Origin: Brachypodium distachyon
Taxonomy: Eukaryota; Streptophyta; Magnoliopsida; Poales; Poaceae
Assembly: GCF_000005505.3 (NCBI RefSeq)
Contig: NC_016134.3
Location: 30,145,584 to 30,209,583, forward strand
Reading direction: 5' to 3'
DNA: 64,000 nt
Every line of letters begins with the position of its first letter. The first letter of the stretch is position 1. Made by a program: the position numbers and the translations under genes. The notes below the pieces were generated by a model that was given only the letters and a program-made list of their open reading frames with translations, searched no databases and was not told the origin of the DNA. Of the stretch, positions 25,845-37,582 are shown piece after piece.

Positions 25845-26570
25845 ATGTCTTGCCATCAAAGGTCCGCCAGTCTGCCTTCGAGTCCTGACTCCACTGAATC
25901 CAAAGTGGAGGTGGAGATGCAGGCCCTGAAAGGATGCATCTCCTCGCCTTTGGTGACCATCGACACGATGCGCGATGGTCTAAGGAGGCTCGGAGACATC
26001 TACGGCTGCATAGAGGAGGTCATGAGCTTGCCCAGCAACCAAGTTGGCCTCTCCTTGCCGTGGCAAAGGAAAATGGTCGAGGAAGAGCTTGACAGGTCAC
26101 TTGTGCTCGTTGATCTCTGCAATGCCATGCAAGACTACTTAGCAGAGCTGAAGATGAGCCTCCAGGAACTGCAGCTTGCCCTCAAGAGAGGACAAGAAGC
26201 GGCTGTTCAGTTCAAGATCGAGTCTTTTGTTCGCCTCGCAAAGAAGGCGCAAAAGCCTTTCAAAAAGATCACTGCCAGAAAAACTACCGCTGAAGGTTGC
26301 AGGATGGTCAGGCTACTGGCAGAAGCAAGAGAGATGGCCGTCTCTCTGCTCGAATCCGCATCGCGCCTCTTACTGAAGCAAATTGAGGTCACCAACAGAA
26401 GCGGATGGTTCCTTGTCTCCCAGAGGTTACAGAAAAGAAGGGTTGTCTGCGAGGAGGCGCGGTTGCAAACGCTGGAGCGCAGCGTGGCAGATATTGAGAG
26501 CGGCATTGAGTCCCTGTTCAGGAGGTTGATCCAGAGCAGGGTTTCACTACTGAACATTCTTAGCTCATAG
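25845..26570 (+). CDS. DUF241 family protein, tandem copy 3
   Basis: Single-exon gene of 241 residues starting MSCHQRSASLPSSPDS and ending RLIQSRVSLLNILSS. It is nearly collinear with copy 2, with changes such as LPWQRKM for LPLQRKM and FKIESF for LKIESF. The promoter block and 5' flank match copy 2. The 3' flank departs from the copy 1/2 pattern soon after the stop, marking the right edge of the duplication. No function is established for the family. Confidence 0.9.
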   Translation: MSCHQRSASLPSSPDSTESKVEVEMQALKGCISSPLVTIDTMRDGLRRLGDIYGCIEEVMSLPSNQVGLSLPWQRKMVEEELDRSLVLVDLCNAMQDYLAELKMSLQELQLALKRGQEAAVQFKIESFVRLAKKAQKPFKKITARKTTAEGCRMVRLLAEAREMAVSLLESASRLLLKQIEVTNRSGWFLVSQRLQKRRVVCEEARLQTLERSVADIESGIESLFRRLIQSRVSLLNILSS

Positions 26571-27671
26571 ATGCATCTCAAGCTTTTGTACATGGAACCA
26601 AAATATATATGAAGTTGATTTATTAGACACACTTTTGATCATGTCCATGTTGTTCTTGACCATTTCTATTGATGCTTCTTAAATTTCGATGCTGTTTATA
26701 GCACGTCACGTTCCCGGCAGTCATGGTCATGGTCTTTCTTTTTGTATCATGTGACATATACAGCGAGAACAAAAGAGTACAAAGGTATGTAGAGTCTCAG
26801 TGAAGAGTCACTTTTTTTCAGGTTCAGATGCTGATTTCAAGTTTCCAAGTTGGTGTAGATTCTTATTTGCTGGTAGATGCACGAACATGTCAGTCCCAAC
26901 AACTAGCTTGACTTAAAAGCACATGAACAGAACTTCTTGCTGCCAATAATTGGACCATAACAAACTGATAATTTCACCTTGAACCATCTACTACAACTAA
27001 AGAAATGGAGCTGCAACTGTTATTGCAAATTTGCAATGGTTAAAATGGAAGATGTGATATCTTTTTCAACAAACACAGAAACCGCAGTAGAACAGCAAAC
27101 TAAATCTAGCAAGAAAAACGGTATACTGCCAGCTGTTCAGCCTGGCAAGAACCACAAAGATACTTATACAACAGAATCTTTCATCTGAACTGCGCAACAC
27201 TGAAGTAACCTCTGGAAAGTACCATAACTAAACATAATTTCTGTTTCAGTTCAACACATCCTACCAAGTTGAGGACCGTCACAGTTCGATCCTGAACAGA
27301 TTAACTTGCTTAACAGGTACAGAAATAGACAAAGAAGTCAGAGCACAGTGGACCCACACCAAATCTAAGGGCTCAGATCTACTACCTGGCTCGTTTCTTC
27401 TACCCTAAGAGAGACCAGTGCACCGCTGTGTAAGCAGAAACAGTTCCAGCTATGCTCATCAGAAACCCGCTGATCCTACACCAGCCACCCGGATTCTGTC
27501 AACACCTGCTGCGAGCGAACAGCAGTGCACCTTCCATCTGTGTCTCCTGGATGAGTTGCGGTAACCTTTTGAATTTGAAGAGGGCGATTGTCTATGATCA
27601 ACTGAACAGATATTTGCAGAAACTAGATCTTTCATGTCAACAGAGGGTAGACCAGACACTGGACTCTTTTC
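26571..27671. other. Spacer between DUF241 copy 3 and the PHD gene
   Basis: The two genes converge here. The stretch should hold both 3' UTRs and terminators. No further gene is seen. Confidence 0.5.
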
Positions 27672-30600
27672 CTATGTCTCCACTAGCAAGGGTTGATTCT
27701 TGGAATGCATGACTCCATTCACAAGAGGCATTTCTTGGTCCATGGTGTCGCGGCACGGCACCTTGTGTGCCTGGTACGAGAGATGCTGTTTCTGGACATG
27801 TTTTTTCTCCACAGCATGCGCAGTACAACCTTGTTCTGCTGGAGCTAATCTTTTTCTCTTCTCTTTTTTGGACTGGAACACTCCCCAGAGATAGTATTTC
27901 TCTTCAAACACTGCAGCATAACAGAAAATAATACGCGGCACACAAATTATTAGCTAAATCCACACCTGACCACAGCAAACTACTCCCTCTGATCCTAAAT
28001 TCTTGACTCAAATTTGCCCAAATATGGATGTATCTATTCTTAAAAAGCGTCCAGATACATGTAATATTTCGACAACAATTTAGGATCGGAGGGAGTAAAT
28101 ACTAATGTTCAACCGGTGCAGTATACTATGTTAGTAGTTGCACATGCTGACAGGAAGATTGGATGTAGTGTCATATCTTTTCCATGATAATCATAAATTA
28201 GAATAATGAATTCAGTAATGTGACTTACTCTGGTATTCCCCTGGTAGTACAACAGAAGGGAAGAGGAACAACTTAGCCAAACCAACAACAGCTTCTAGAA
28301 CACAACCACTATCAGCGACATGCTTCACTAGTTGATCCAGCTCTTTATTTGGTCTGGAGAAACAACAAGAACATTACAACCTAATACCTATGGTGCAGAA
28401 GAAATAAAAGAGGAAATATGCATAAGGTTAACACACCTTATATCACCCGAAAAGAAATAGAAGTCAATACTGTCAGCGGTAGGTGTCGAGCCCTCCCAGG
28501 GATTTGGACAGGATCTTGACGTAGAAAGCTTTGTCACTTTCAAAATTGGTGGCAATGATCTTGACTGTTCCTGCACCTTCATGCCTGCTTTGGTTGACAG
28601 GTGTGCAGCCAATGGAATATAGTCCCCTTCAATCTTCATAATTCCACTATCATCACAAAATGAGAATACATTAGCACCACACAGAGAAAAATATTGAAGT
28701 GAGAACAAAGGCATGTAACATACCTCCAATTAGGTTTATCAACGGGGTGTGCACAGATATATTCTGAAACGAGTGGCGTCCTGGATAGGCCACATCGATC
28801 CTCTGTGATTGCAGTTTGCAATGGTAACTGTGAAGCATTATTCTCAGCACATCCAGCATCGATGTTTCTTACAGCTGAATTGCCATCTCCATTTTCCCCT
28901 TTGCTTCTCTGCTTCCCTTGCTTATGATTCTTTGAGGATCGACTTGCAGCTGAAGTTTCAACTGTGTTTCCCCCTTTGCTTCTCTGCTTCTTCACCTGCT
29001 CATGATTCTTTGAAGATTGATGATCCAAATTTCGCAATAACAAAGCTTCTCTGTTTTTCTCTATGTATATTCCTTGGTTCTTCAAACCATTTTCCTTCAG
29101 CAATGACCTGTCCTTTTTCTTATCTTTTCCCATCTCCGAGTGCTCAGCGACCTTATCATGACTACCACTGTCTTTCCTGGGCAAGCTCTGACTATCTGTC
29201 CGTAATCCTGCTAGCTTACCACTTTTTGACCCAGCAGCACCAACATTTTTGTGCTTTACATCTCTGGATTTCTGATTCTCAGTTTCCTCTGGAGTGTAAC
29301 TTTTTAATTGTTTACGCTTTCTAGGGTTAACTTTTGTTGACTCACATGGACTAAGATATTTGGAAGACAATGGATCACTGTTAACTGCTTCCTCTTCCAA
29401 TACCTGCTTACAAATCGCCTTTCTGCCAGCAGGAGACGAAGTCTTTCCTGCATTACTTTCTAGGTTCCTTGCAACTTGGTCACCATGTGCAGATGTAGGA
29501 TCTGAGATTTCACTTATTACATTGGGAGAGTTAACTCTATCACTATGTTCATCGCAAATAGAATGAGCTTCACCACTCAATTGCACTTGCATCTTGTCTT
29601 TTGTGCTCAATAAAAGCCCATCTGATCTCCTATTTCCTTCATCTGAGTTGCCTTTTGCCATTGAGGAGTTTGATCCCCCGTGCTTCTCCATTCTAGGACC
29701 GGCGGTTACCTCGTCTGCCGAGCACTTTGTTGTTTCAGCATTGTCTTCCTCAACAGCCGGATTACCTAGTTCATAGCGACGTGATCGTTTCGCAACCTTT
29801 GACCATGAGTATAAACACCCTCTGAAAGGATTCAAGGCATCCACATTCCTTGTCTTCCAATTTGATCCTTGCATCAACTTTGAATGATTTGGTGAATCTG
29901 ATGGTAGAACAGTCTTGTTAGATCCTTTAACTGCCTTGAAAGGTTGAAGTTTCTCCACGCTTACTACCATACCATCCGCTTGCTCCATGTTTGCCGATGT
30001 AGGATGAGACTTAGCCGCAATCACTGGACATGATTGTTGGACATCATTAGTTCGAGAAAATGAATCACCATTTCCTCCTCCGGGAACGGAATCCTCAACA
30101 TACTTCGACGAAGAAAAGCAACCATCCATAAAATTCGAGAGATCCGGCCGCTTAAGTTCAAGATCACCCATTGGCTTTTGCAAATTGTTAGCTTCTTCAA
30201 TTTTTGAAGCATGCTCCAAAGCCAAATGACTTGAACCATCAATTCTTTCCGCTGCACAAACTAAGTGTCCATTTTTAACTTCCGAAGTCTCCTCACTATC
30301 ATTGCCGTTTGACATTTCCCCGATAGACATTTCACAAGAATTTAATGCATGTTCACTCCTTGCATCACTACTATCACTTCTTTTCTCAAGCAACTTATTT
30401 GTACTATGTCCCCACTTGGATATGTCTCCACTCAAGATATGTTTAGTCCTTGCATCAATGTGATCTTTTCTTCTTCCAACAGTTATAGTTCTACGAGGTC
30501 CCCTTGCCTTGGTTACCTTCTTTTTCTTCATATTTGATTCACTAATCATAGGAGGCCCCAAATGGGTGTTCCTTAGTTGCCTTTGATTAGCCACGTCTTC

Positions 30601-33600
30601 CAGTGTTGCTTCGTTTTGTTTTGGCAGGCAGTCATTACACCACCACTCTACTACCGATGGATCCAAAACTACCTTATCCAAGCAATATCTACAAAACCAC
30701 AAACCATGTTAAGTAAAAGATAAATCTTTTCTTATCTTAACAATATAATTGTTAGTCGAGGATAACACTTTACCGGACATCATTATCCATGCTATATAAT
30801 GGAAATACCTTTGCGAAGATATGTTTAGAAAATACTTTTATATGAACATATTTAGACCATAATGTTGGATGCACCTCGTGTGAAACATTGTGTTGATAAG
30901 GATGTCCATCTCACCCACACGAAAGAGATGAATCAACAATCCAGGCCCGCCCAACTTGCCATACTTGCACACAACTAGTAGCCAAAAGACACAAGGATTC
31001 ACCAATAAGCTGAGGCTCCCAGATCCGGTGTGAGACAAGTATGATGATGAGAACGAACAACTGGCATTATTTTCCAATCCTTTGTTTTGCACGTACATTC
31101 ATATATACATAATCTATTCCTACATATTTAGAATCTACAAATCAAAGAGGACCCCAAAACCTAAAGTCATACAAAAAATTATGGGTAGACTTAGGCCAGA
31201 GAATTCTGGCATGGTTGAATCCGACCGAACAATACGCCACAAGCTAACACCTCTCTCTTTATGTAGATCACCATCCTTTTGACGCCCAAAGCCTTATCTC
31301 CTCCCTCTCTTGTGCCCTCCCCCCGTTCCCCTATCTGTCAAGAATGCTGGTAGAAAGAGTCGATTGAAGGAAAGAGAGTTTCATGTTCACCATTACCCAA
31401 CTTGCGCCGACTCGTGGACGCAACCCTTGCTTTGCCCTCCCCTCCAGTGCGGGAACTAGCATGAGGCCGCTCTGCCGTTGGAAGCTTCCAACCACACTAG
31501 CAATGCGCCGCTTCAACGGTCCTTTTTCTCTTCTGGCAGCCTAGCTCATCACTAATTCCATTTTTTCTTTGATTTTTGTTGAAAGCTTAGTTTAGTGAAA
31601 TCTTTTCAAAGTTGATTTCCAATCTTATATGAAAATCATCTCAAATTTCGTATGTCCTACGAAATTTTTGAAAGCTCAAATTTTAAATGTTTTAAATTCA
31701 AAAGGTTCTATGAAAAATTGATAGCTAAAATTCCTAATGTTCTCTAGGAATTTCAGAAGTTCAATTCATATATTTCTTTGAGAAAACTGAGCTCAAATTC
31801 TATAGAAATTTTAAATTCAAAAGTTTCTCTGAAATGACTAAAAGCACGAATTTGTAAACTTCTCTACGAATTTTAAAAGTTCTCTGAAATAATTAAGATC
31901 TCAAGTTTTGATGATTCTCTAGAAATTTTGGAAGTTGAAAGTCTACAAGTTCGTAAGTTCTCTAGAATATTTTTGGGCTAAAAGATGTTGCTTCAGGGAA
32001 ATGGGGGGGGGGGGGGGGGAGGGATTAATTGCAGGGAAACCCTCTAATATTTATATTTTGTCTGAATCAAACAAGTTTTCTATAGGTTAACCCAACGCTA
32101 ACTTTTTTCTAGATTCGCCCTTGGCTGTGGGAACGCCAGAATTAATTGTAGGGTAACACATTCCCTATCGGATAATCTATTGCCAAGAAAAATGGCACAT
32201 GAAAATTTTGGGTGGCCCAACAGTAAAATAGACAAAATTTGACCAAAAAGCTAGATTGCCATGGTGTACCTCAACACCACAAATGCAGCCTAAACCTCCT
32301 ATATTACGCAAAAAGATCATCAATGAATGGAGGGTTGTTGTATTGTGACCAACTTATTTTATAATATACTACATAAAAATTATATATCAACAAAAGGAGG
32401 AAAAGAGGTTTGTCACCCCAATAATAAAATGGAAAAAAATTCAGCTGAAGGTAGACAATCAGTCCACCTCAACACCAAACACAAACATAAACCTACTATT
32501 ACACACAAACGAAGTTATTGTTGGATGGAGGTCTTATGACTCCCTAACCAGGTAGAGGATTTGAACCTTAGAACCTTCCACAAAATAGTAGGTTAAAATA
32601 TGCGTGTTTATACATTTATTAAAAAAATATTTTGCATAAATTGGTTAACAAAATAACACCAATCCAATCATCCAATCAAAAGTAGAAGACCGTGGTACGT
32701 GTGTCTACCACATTAAACAGGTACTAGGCCTGCAAGGACCGGGTCGGCCAACTGGCCCGCTAACCCGCCCCTCATTTTGGTACCATTTGACCCAAACCTT
32801 TGGACCACCAAGTTCAAGGGTCTAGTCCATACTACCCATTTGGACCGTCACAGCCGCCGCCCAGTCTATCTGCACTGCTTTGTGCATCGTCTCCACACAA
32901 GCGTCCCTCCTCTGCCTCCATTCTTCCTCATGCTCGCCTACCGCTGCTGCAGGCCACACCGGGCAGCGCAACCTCCAGCAGCGGTGTGTTACCCTGGAGA
33001 TTAGGCCTCCGTCCCACGGTGGTGCGTGACCCGATTCAAGATACTTGTAAATTTCCAAGCCAGGCGTCCCGAAGTTGATACTTGTAAATTTCCAAACTTT
33101 GAAAATTTGAAACTTTCAAACTGTGTACTCGATTTAAGACTTGTCTTCACAGTTAGCTTTGTCTCTAGAAGATCTACTAAACTAGATCTCATATTGGTAA
33201 GTTTCAACAAAAACAAAACCACCCCAAATGTTACCATCTAATAATATATGAAACCAGCACTCTGTTAATAACAAGTCATCACGTGGTAACTTCATACAAA
33301 ATAGGAGTGGTAACTCATGAATAGAAGTTAACTAGCAAAAGACCCATGCATTGCTATGGAACAATGGAAAATTGTATCAAAACGTCAAATCAAATGTTGA
33401 TGTGTTTCATGGGCATGATTATGATATGTTTATTTTCTAGGCTATACTCTGGTCTCTTTCTCTTTTGCACGTCTTATTTCTATATCTCGTGTAAAGAGAA
33501 AGTGACACATGCTCAACTCTTTTGTTCTCTACCTCCAAGTTATCACTGTTCTCACATACACCACACTTGAAAAATCATGTGTGAGCGTTTTTTAACTTTT

Positions 33601-36488
33601 TTGCTGAATTCATGAAGTGATTCTCAATATAATCATGAATAACGTTTATCAATTCCATCCGTCCAAGCCACTCAACCTCCCGTGTGGTGATGATTTAAAC
33701 AGCAAGCATCGGTATATCAATCAAGACAGCAAGCAGCAGCAGCCATCATATAAAGCAAGCGGCAATATAAAGCAGCCTTCCTGCTCTCCTATTACTCCTA
33801 CTCCCTATTTCTCAAATCACTTCTCCCAATTTCTCTCGCTCTCCCTCTGACTATCCTCTCCATCCACCCTGAGTGCAAACTCCTCCTCTCCCCGTCCCGA
33901 TTCATCCCGCCACCGAACATTGCGCGGCTGCTCGCTTGTGCGCACCGCCTCCGCCCATAGATTCCCGCTGCCCGTCCGCTCCCGCGCGCCGCCTGCTCCC
34001 ACTTGCTGCCAGGTACGCCTGTGCACCCTTTTACTGCCTTGTCTACCCGTTCGCCGCACCCGCGCGTCGCCCACACATCGCGTCAGGCCACAGGTCGCCG
34101 CGCGCCACTGCCCGTCGGGAGGGCCACCGATGGCTCGCGCCGACGCGGTCCCTGCTGCTTTGCGCGAGGCCACCGCCATCCCGACCTCACGCTCATCCCA
34201 TCGCCATCCAAGTACCGCGGGGAGCCACCGGCGCACACGAGCCGGTGGAGGCGGCGGTCGAGGCGCGCGACGGAGCCGTGGGTCCGCAACCGCCTTCCGC
34301 ACATGGATGCCGCCGACGCACACGAGCTGGTGGAGGCGACCAAGAGCGGCGGTGAGCGCTAGCGAGATCCGAAGGGCGGGGGCAAGATCCGGATCGGGTG
34401 GGGGTGAGACTCATAGGAGAGGAGGAGCTCGGAGGGCTCTGTTGTTGCTTTTTCTTTTTTGGGCAGTACGTGTTTTTTCTGCGCTTGAGGACTGCGGGAG
34501 TCGGCATTAAAACGCGCGTGGGGACAACGGTGGCAGATTCGTAATTTCGGTGAAGTGACATACCGTGACGTCCGGACCATCACCACCAACTCCAATTTAA
34601 TATATTGGTATAGATAGATACCCAATAATATATGAGAATCCCACTGTTAATAACAAGTTACCACATGGTAATTTCATACAAAATAGGGGTGGTAACTCAT
34701 GAATGAAAGTTACCACTCAATAATATATGAAGTTATCACTCTGTTACTTACAAGTTACCACTTCTTACAACATGGCAACTTTTCCAAAGTAGGATGGTAA
34801 TTTGTGCATTGCCACCTGGTAACTAAAGAGCCGATTTTTTTTCATCAGAACATACCAAAATGGGATCTAGATTTGAAGCACTCATCGATACGAAAACAAG
34901 GGTGAAAACAGATTGTGAATCAGACAAATATTTGTGCTAGAAAACACTTAAATCTCTGAAAATGAACTAGCATATGTACAAATACCCCCAAACACTTAAC
35001 CACTACAAAAATAACTCCGTACTACATTCGTTGCGGCAATACAAACCAATACATGCATGACAACACAAAAATTCACTGATGCAATGCATGCAAGAGCGTT
35101 CGTGCGTGGAGACAGACACTTGTACGCATGCGCGTTATGTTTTAGGTTTTGTGTATACACCTTTCCATAGCTCATGATATAAATAAATCATGCTTCACTA
35201 ACATCTTCCAGATCCTCTTTTCACAACTCCGAACTTCGAATCATATAAGGGAGAGATGAAATTAGGATTAGTGTAAGCTATGTTTGAATTGGATTGACTG
35301 AGGTTTGGCTGGGCTATTTGGATTCTTACGCAAGAGAATTGTGCTTCGAATTCAAGTAAAGCAGAGATGCCAATTTTTTAGGAGTACAAAGAAGTTTCCA
35401 TCGGCACTTGTATAACTGGGGACCTGCCTGCCCCTCTTTGTCTTACTAACTCGGAAATTCTCTTATGAGCTTGAACCATCAGTTGTCTACTAGAACGAGG
35501 TCTGGACTTTTTTTTTTTGAAGGCCCCTGCTTGTTTGCCTTTGTTTTAGTTGTTTTAGAAATCTATCGAACTAGCTTTCGCAAGTCTACAAAACAAAGAT
35601 TCTACTCCCTCCGGCCGGAATTACTTGGCACTAACTTAGTACGACTTTGTACTAAATCCGTGACAAGTCATATGGGTCGGAGGGAGTAGCTAATTTTGTT
35701 AAAATCTTTTCACATCCTAATTTTTAGAAAGCCTTGTTCCTATATTAAAACTATTTATTTTGACCGGGAGTTCAGGAAACATGGTTATGGTTATGCATGG
35801 GAACTCATATCTCTGTGGACAATAGTTTGGAAATTTCTCCCCTGGACCGTTTCCCTGAATCGAAATGATCTCTTGATCAGTGGTAGCCGGGTATGGTTAT
35901 TAGATCTCAATCACACGTTCTATAGTCTTTGGACCACATGAAAGTATCAAACTAACCCCTTCTTTTCTAACTCCAAGTGCAAAAATTGAGGCAAAAGTTG
36001 CATGAATAAACATCCATGCATGCACACATTTGGTAAAAACTAAAATCATTGCAAATGTAGCGTTTGTGAGATGACCACGCAGCAATGCAGAGAGATTAGT
36101 AGCAGCAATGATTTACTAGCGCGGCTGAGAGGGCGTACCGGTGCCTGGCGGTCTCCTTGCAGCCCACGCAGGGCAGCAGAGCGTCCCTGATGCCGGAGTC
36201 CCCGCACTCCTCGCACACCAAATCCTGCCGTGAGAAAAAAAATCACCCCCCGAAAAGAGGCAGTCTCGGGTTAGCATTACATACAGGCCACGGAAACATG
36301 GCAGTTAATCAAGTAAGAATCCCATCCGCAACACCGAATCGCTCTAGAACTGCAGATCCCCACGCACGCAGCGCCGCGCCGCCGCCAGTAGGCTGTTCAG
36401 GGCGGATCCACGCCGCCGCCAGCCGGGAGGGGGGATTAAACCCTCGAGAAACCCAACAGGAGAGACAGAGAGGGCGGAGGCATACCAT
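27672..36488 (-). CDS. PHD-finger chromatin protein, AIPP2/PAIPP2-like
   Basis: Six coding exons (minus): 36488-36486, 36224-36139, 30688-28724, 28646-28437, 28353-28229, 27910-27672; 875 codons plus stop. The first coding exon is just the ATG followed directly by a GTATGC donor. Exon 2 and the start of exon 3 together make one PHD finger in the Cys4-His-Cys3 order (CEECG..., CVGC, HRYC, WWCNDC). This module type reads histone H3 tails. Exon 3 is a long, lysine- and serine-rich disordered stretch (KKKKVTKARG). Exons 4-5 form a conserved domain beginning WSGIMKIEG and including AHLSTKA and IDFYFFSGDIR. PHD plus this domain is the layout of Arabidopsis AIPP2/PAIPP2, which act with a BAH protein and a CTD phosphatase in transcriptional repression. 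The family assignment is from memory of the architecture. Intron 2 is 5.45 kb and repeat-rich, yet the reading frame is intact. Likely nuclear. Confidence 0.85.
27983..28095. mobile_element. Stowaway MITE in the last PHD intron
   Basis: 113 bp. It begins CTCCCTCTGATCCTAAATT and ends with the complement (AATTTAGGATCGGAGGGAG). TA target duplications lie at 27981-27982 and 28096-28097. It lies inside intron 5 of the PHD gene, clear of the splice sites. Confidence 0.93.
33221..33330. repeat. First unit of a GTTACCAC array, cut by an insertion
   Basis: About 110 bp (TAATAATATATGA ... GTGGTAACTCATGAATAGAAGTTA). It is repeated almost unchanged directly after the insertion at 34621-34715, so the two are neighbouring units of one tandem array. 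Confidence 0.75.
33331..34620. mobile_element. Unclassified 1.29 kb insertion
   Basis: Starts ACTAGCAAAAGACCCATGCA and ends TTGGTATAGATAGATA, exactly between two units of the GTTACCAC array. The left half is AT-rich. The right half (33860-34510) is GC-rich with overlapping open frames on both strands but no recognised protein. The 3' TAGATA-type tail suggests a retroposon, but no reverse transcriptase is present. Similar ends are common in grass introns. I cannot assign a class. Confidence 0.65.
34621..34980. repeat. GTTACCAC tandem array with conserved flank
   Basis: Two further array units (to about 34830), then a flank with TTTGAAGCACTCATCGATACG. It is the second genomic copy of the element at 8240-8800. 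Confidence 0.7.
35605..35686. mobile_element. Stowaway MITE in PHD intron 2
   Basis: 82 bp with termini CTCCCTCCGGCCGGAATTACTT and complement ending GGGTCGGAGGGAG. TA duplications flank it at 35603-35604 and 35687-35688. The inner part is imperfectly palindromic (ACTTGGCAC ... GTGACAAGT). Confidence 0.9.
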
Positions 36489-37104
36489 TTCGCGGCCGTC
36501 GCGATCTCGAGGGGTACGTATCAGCAAGCAAGACGAAGCATTCCGGCGGAAGCAGCGAGAGGCCGGGGCGCGGCTAGGGGGAAGAGGAGAAGAAGAAGGC
36601 GGCGGCGCTGCTGCGGAGGCTGAGGGAAGGGCAAGGGAAGTTTTTTTTTTTTTGAGTTAACGTGGGGAGGGAGAGGGCTTTGCAACGTGTCTCGGGGCCA
36701 GGGTTTACGTGACACCTCTATAGCTGGCCAGAGGGCTGGGCCAACGTGTCCCGAGGTAGGCTGGGCCCGGCACAGAAACAAATTGGGCCTGTCCGGCCCG
36801 TATCCTGGCCTGTGTCGCGCCGGAGCATATAGTCTGAGCCCACAAGCCGGGCCGGTCCTTCCCGTTTATTTTTTGGTTTAGCACATTTGGTCCCTCATCT
36901 CTGTAAATTTGGCCCAACTCTTTCTCTTTCGGCTCATCGTCTCTTCTCCTTTTGACCGAGCCCAAATAGTTTTTTCCTTTTTTCTCTCCAATTCAACCAA
37001 TGTGCTGCCGCACCTGGCCTCAAGGCGACATTTTGGGGCTGGGCCGGGCCGTCTCGATGGCCAGCTATAGGCTCCGCATGCACGACACGCCCGATGACAC
37101 GGAC
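36489..37104 (-). promoter_or_regulatory. PHD gene 5' UTR and promoter region
   Basis: 36489-36600 is purine-rich and GC-rich, fitting a 5' UTR on the minus strand. No clear TATA box is seen, as often in housekeeping genes. A T-run and unrelated GC-rich stretches follow upstream to 37100. Confidence 0.45.
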
Positions 37105-37582
37105 GTGATGCGTGGATGATGGCAATCTTCTTTTGCGTCAATTTTTTTGGAAAATGATGTAAGGGATGATGTAAGTCTTCTTTTATGTATCTTTGAGTGG
37201 TGGAAAACGACGCAAGGGATGATGTCAGTCCTCTTTTACACCTATTTCCGTGGTGGTGGTGGGGGAGCCACCGCCCAGTGACCTCAGGCAGTTGCCCGGG
37301 CTCAACGAATTTTGTTATACTAATTACTATGATTCTCTAAAGGCTAATTGGTAGTTTTTCATAAGCCAAATAATAATCCCCGTATGTTTTGCGCAGGCTC
37401 TGGAACGGCTTGGCTCCGTCCATGCGTGGTGGTGGGAAATGACGTAAAGGATAATGTCACTCTTCGTCTTTAATGTCCCTTTCAGCGGTTCAAAAATACG
37501 TAAGGGATGACGTCGGTCTTCTTTTCCACCTCTTTCAACGGTGGAAAAGTATGTAAGGGATGATGTCGGTCTTCTTTTAATA
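37105..37582. promoter_or_regulatory. Six-unit array of as-1-like motifs
   Basis: A roughly 54 bp unit is repeated at about 37105 (weak), 37155, 37208, 37440, 37496 and 37550. Each unit has a core like ACGTAAGGGATGACGTC followed by GGTCTTCTTTT. The core resembles the as-1 element (two TGACG sites around TAAGGGA) that binds TGA-class bZIP factors. A 200 bp segment separates units 3 and 4. The array starts about 620 bases upstream of the PHD start codon. Confidence 0.6.

Larger units (their letters stand above)
30689..36138 (-). other. Long intron 2 of the PHD gene
   Basis: 5.45 kb between the two exons that jointly encode the PHD finger. It contains an AT-rich degenerate tandem region at about 31600-31985 (units around AAATTTTGAAAGTTC), a 17-G run at 32003-32019, the GTTACCAC array with its nested insertion at 33221-34980, and a MITE at 35605. 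I see no independent gene in the rest. Confidence 0.7.

Noticed and set aside
22190..26570. CRISPR-like or phage-type repeats
   Set aside because: The repeats are kilobase-scale tandem gene copies in a plant genome; no short regular spacer array exists anywhere in the window.
28809..29324. 171-codon plus-strand open frame
   Set aside because: It is the complement of the long, well-supported exon 3 of the PHD gene.
33817..34510. Overlapping open frames of 120-196 codons on both strands
   Set aside because: High GC with no stop codons on several frames at once; low-complexity peptides and no family match.
36157..36660. 167-codon plus-strand frame upstream of the PHD gene
   Set aside because: Overlaps PHD exon 2 and the 5' UTR in antisense; purine-rich low complexity.
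37105..37582. Reading the as-1-like array as an integrated pararetrovirus
   Set aside because: No reverse transcriptase, movement or coat gene is nearby; only a promoter-like motif is shared, which plants also use.
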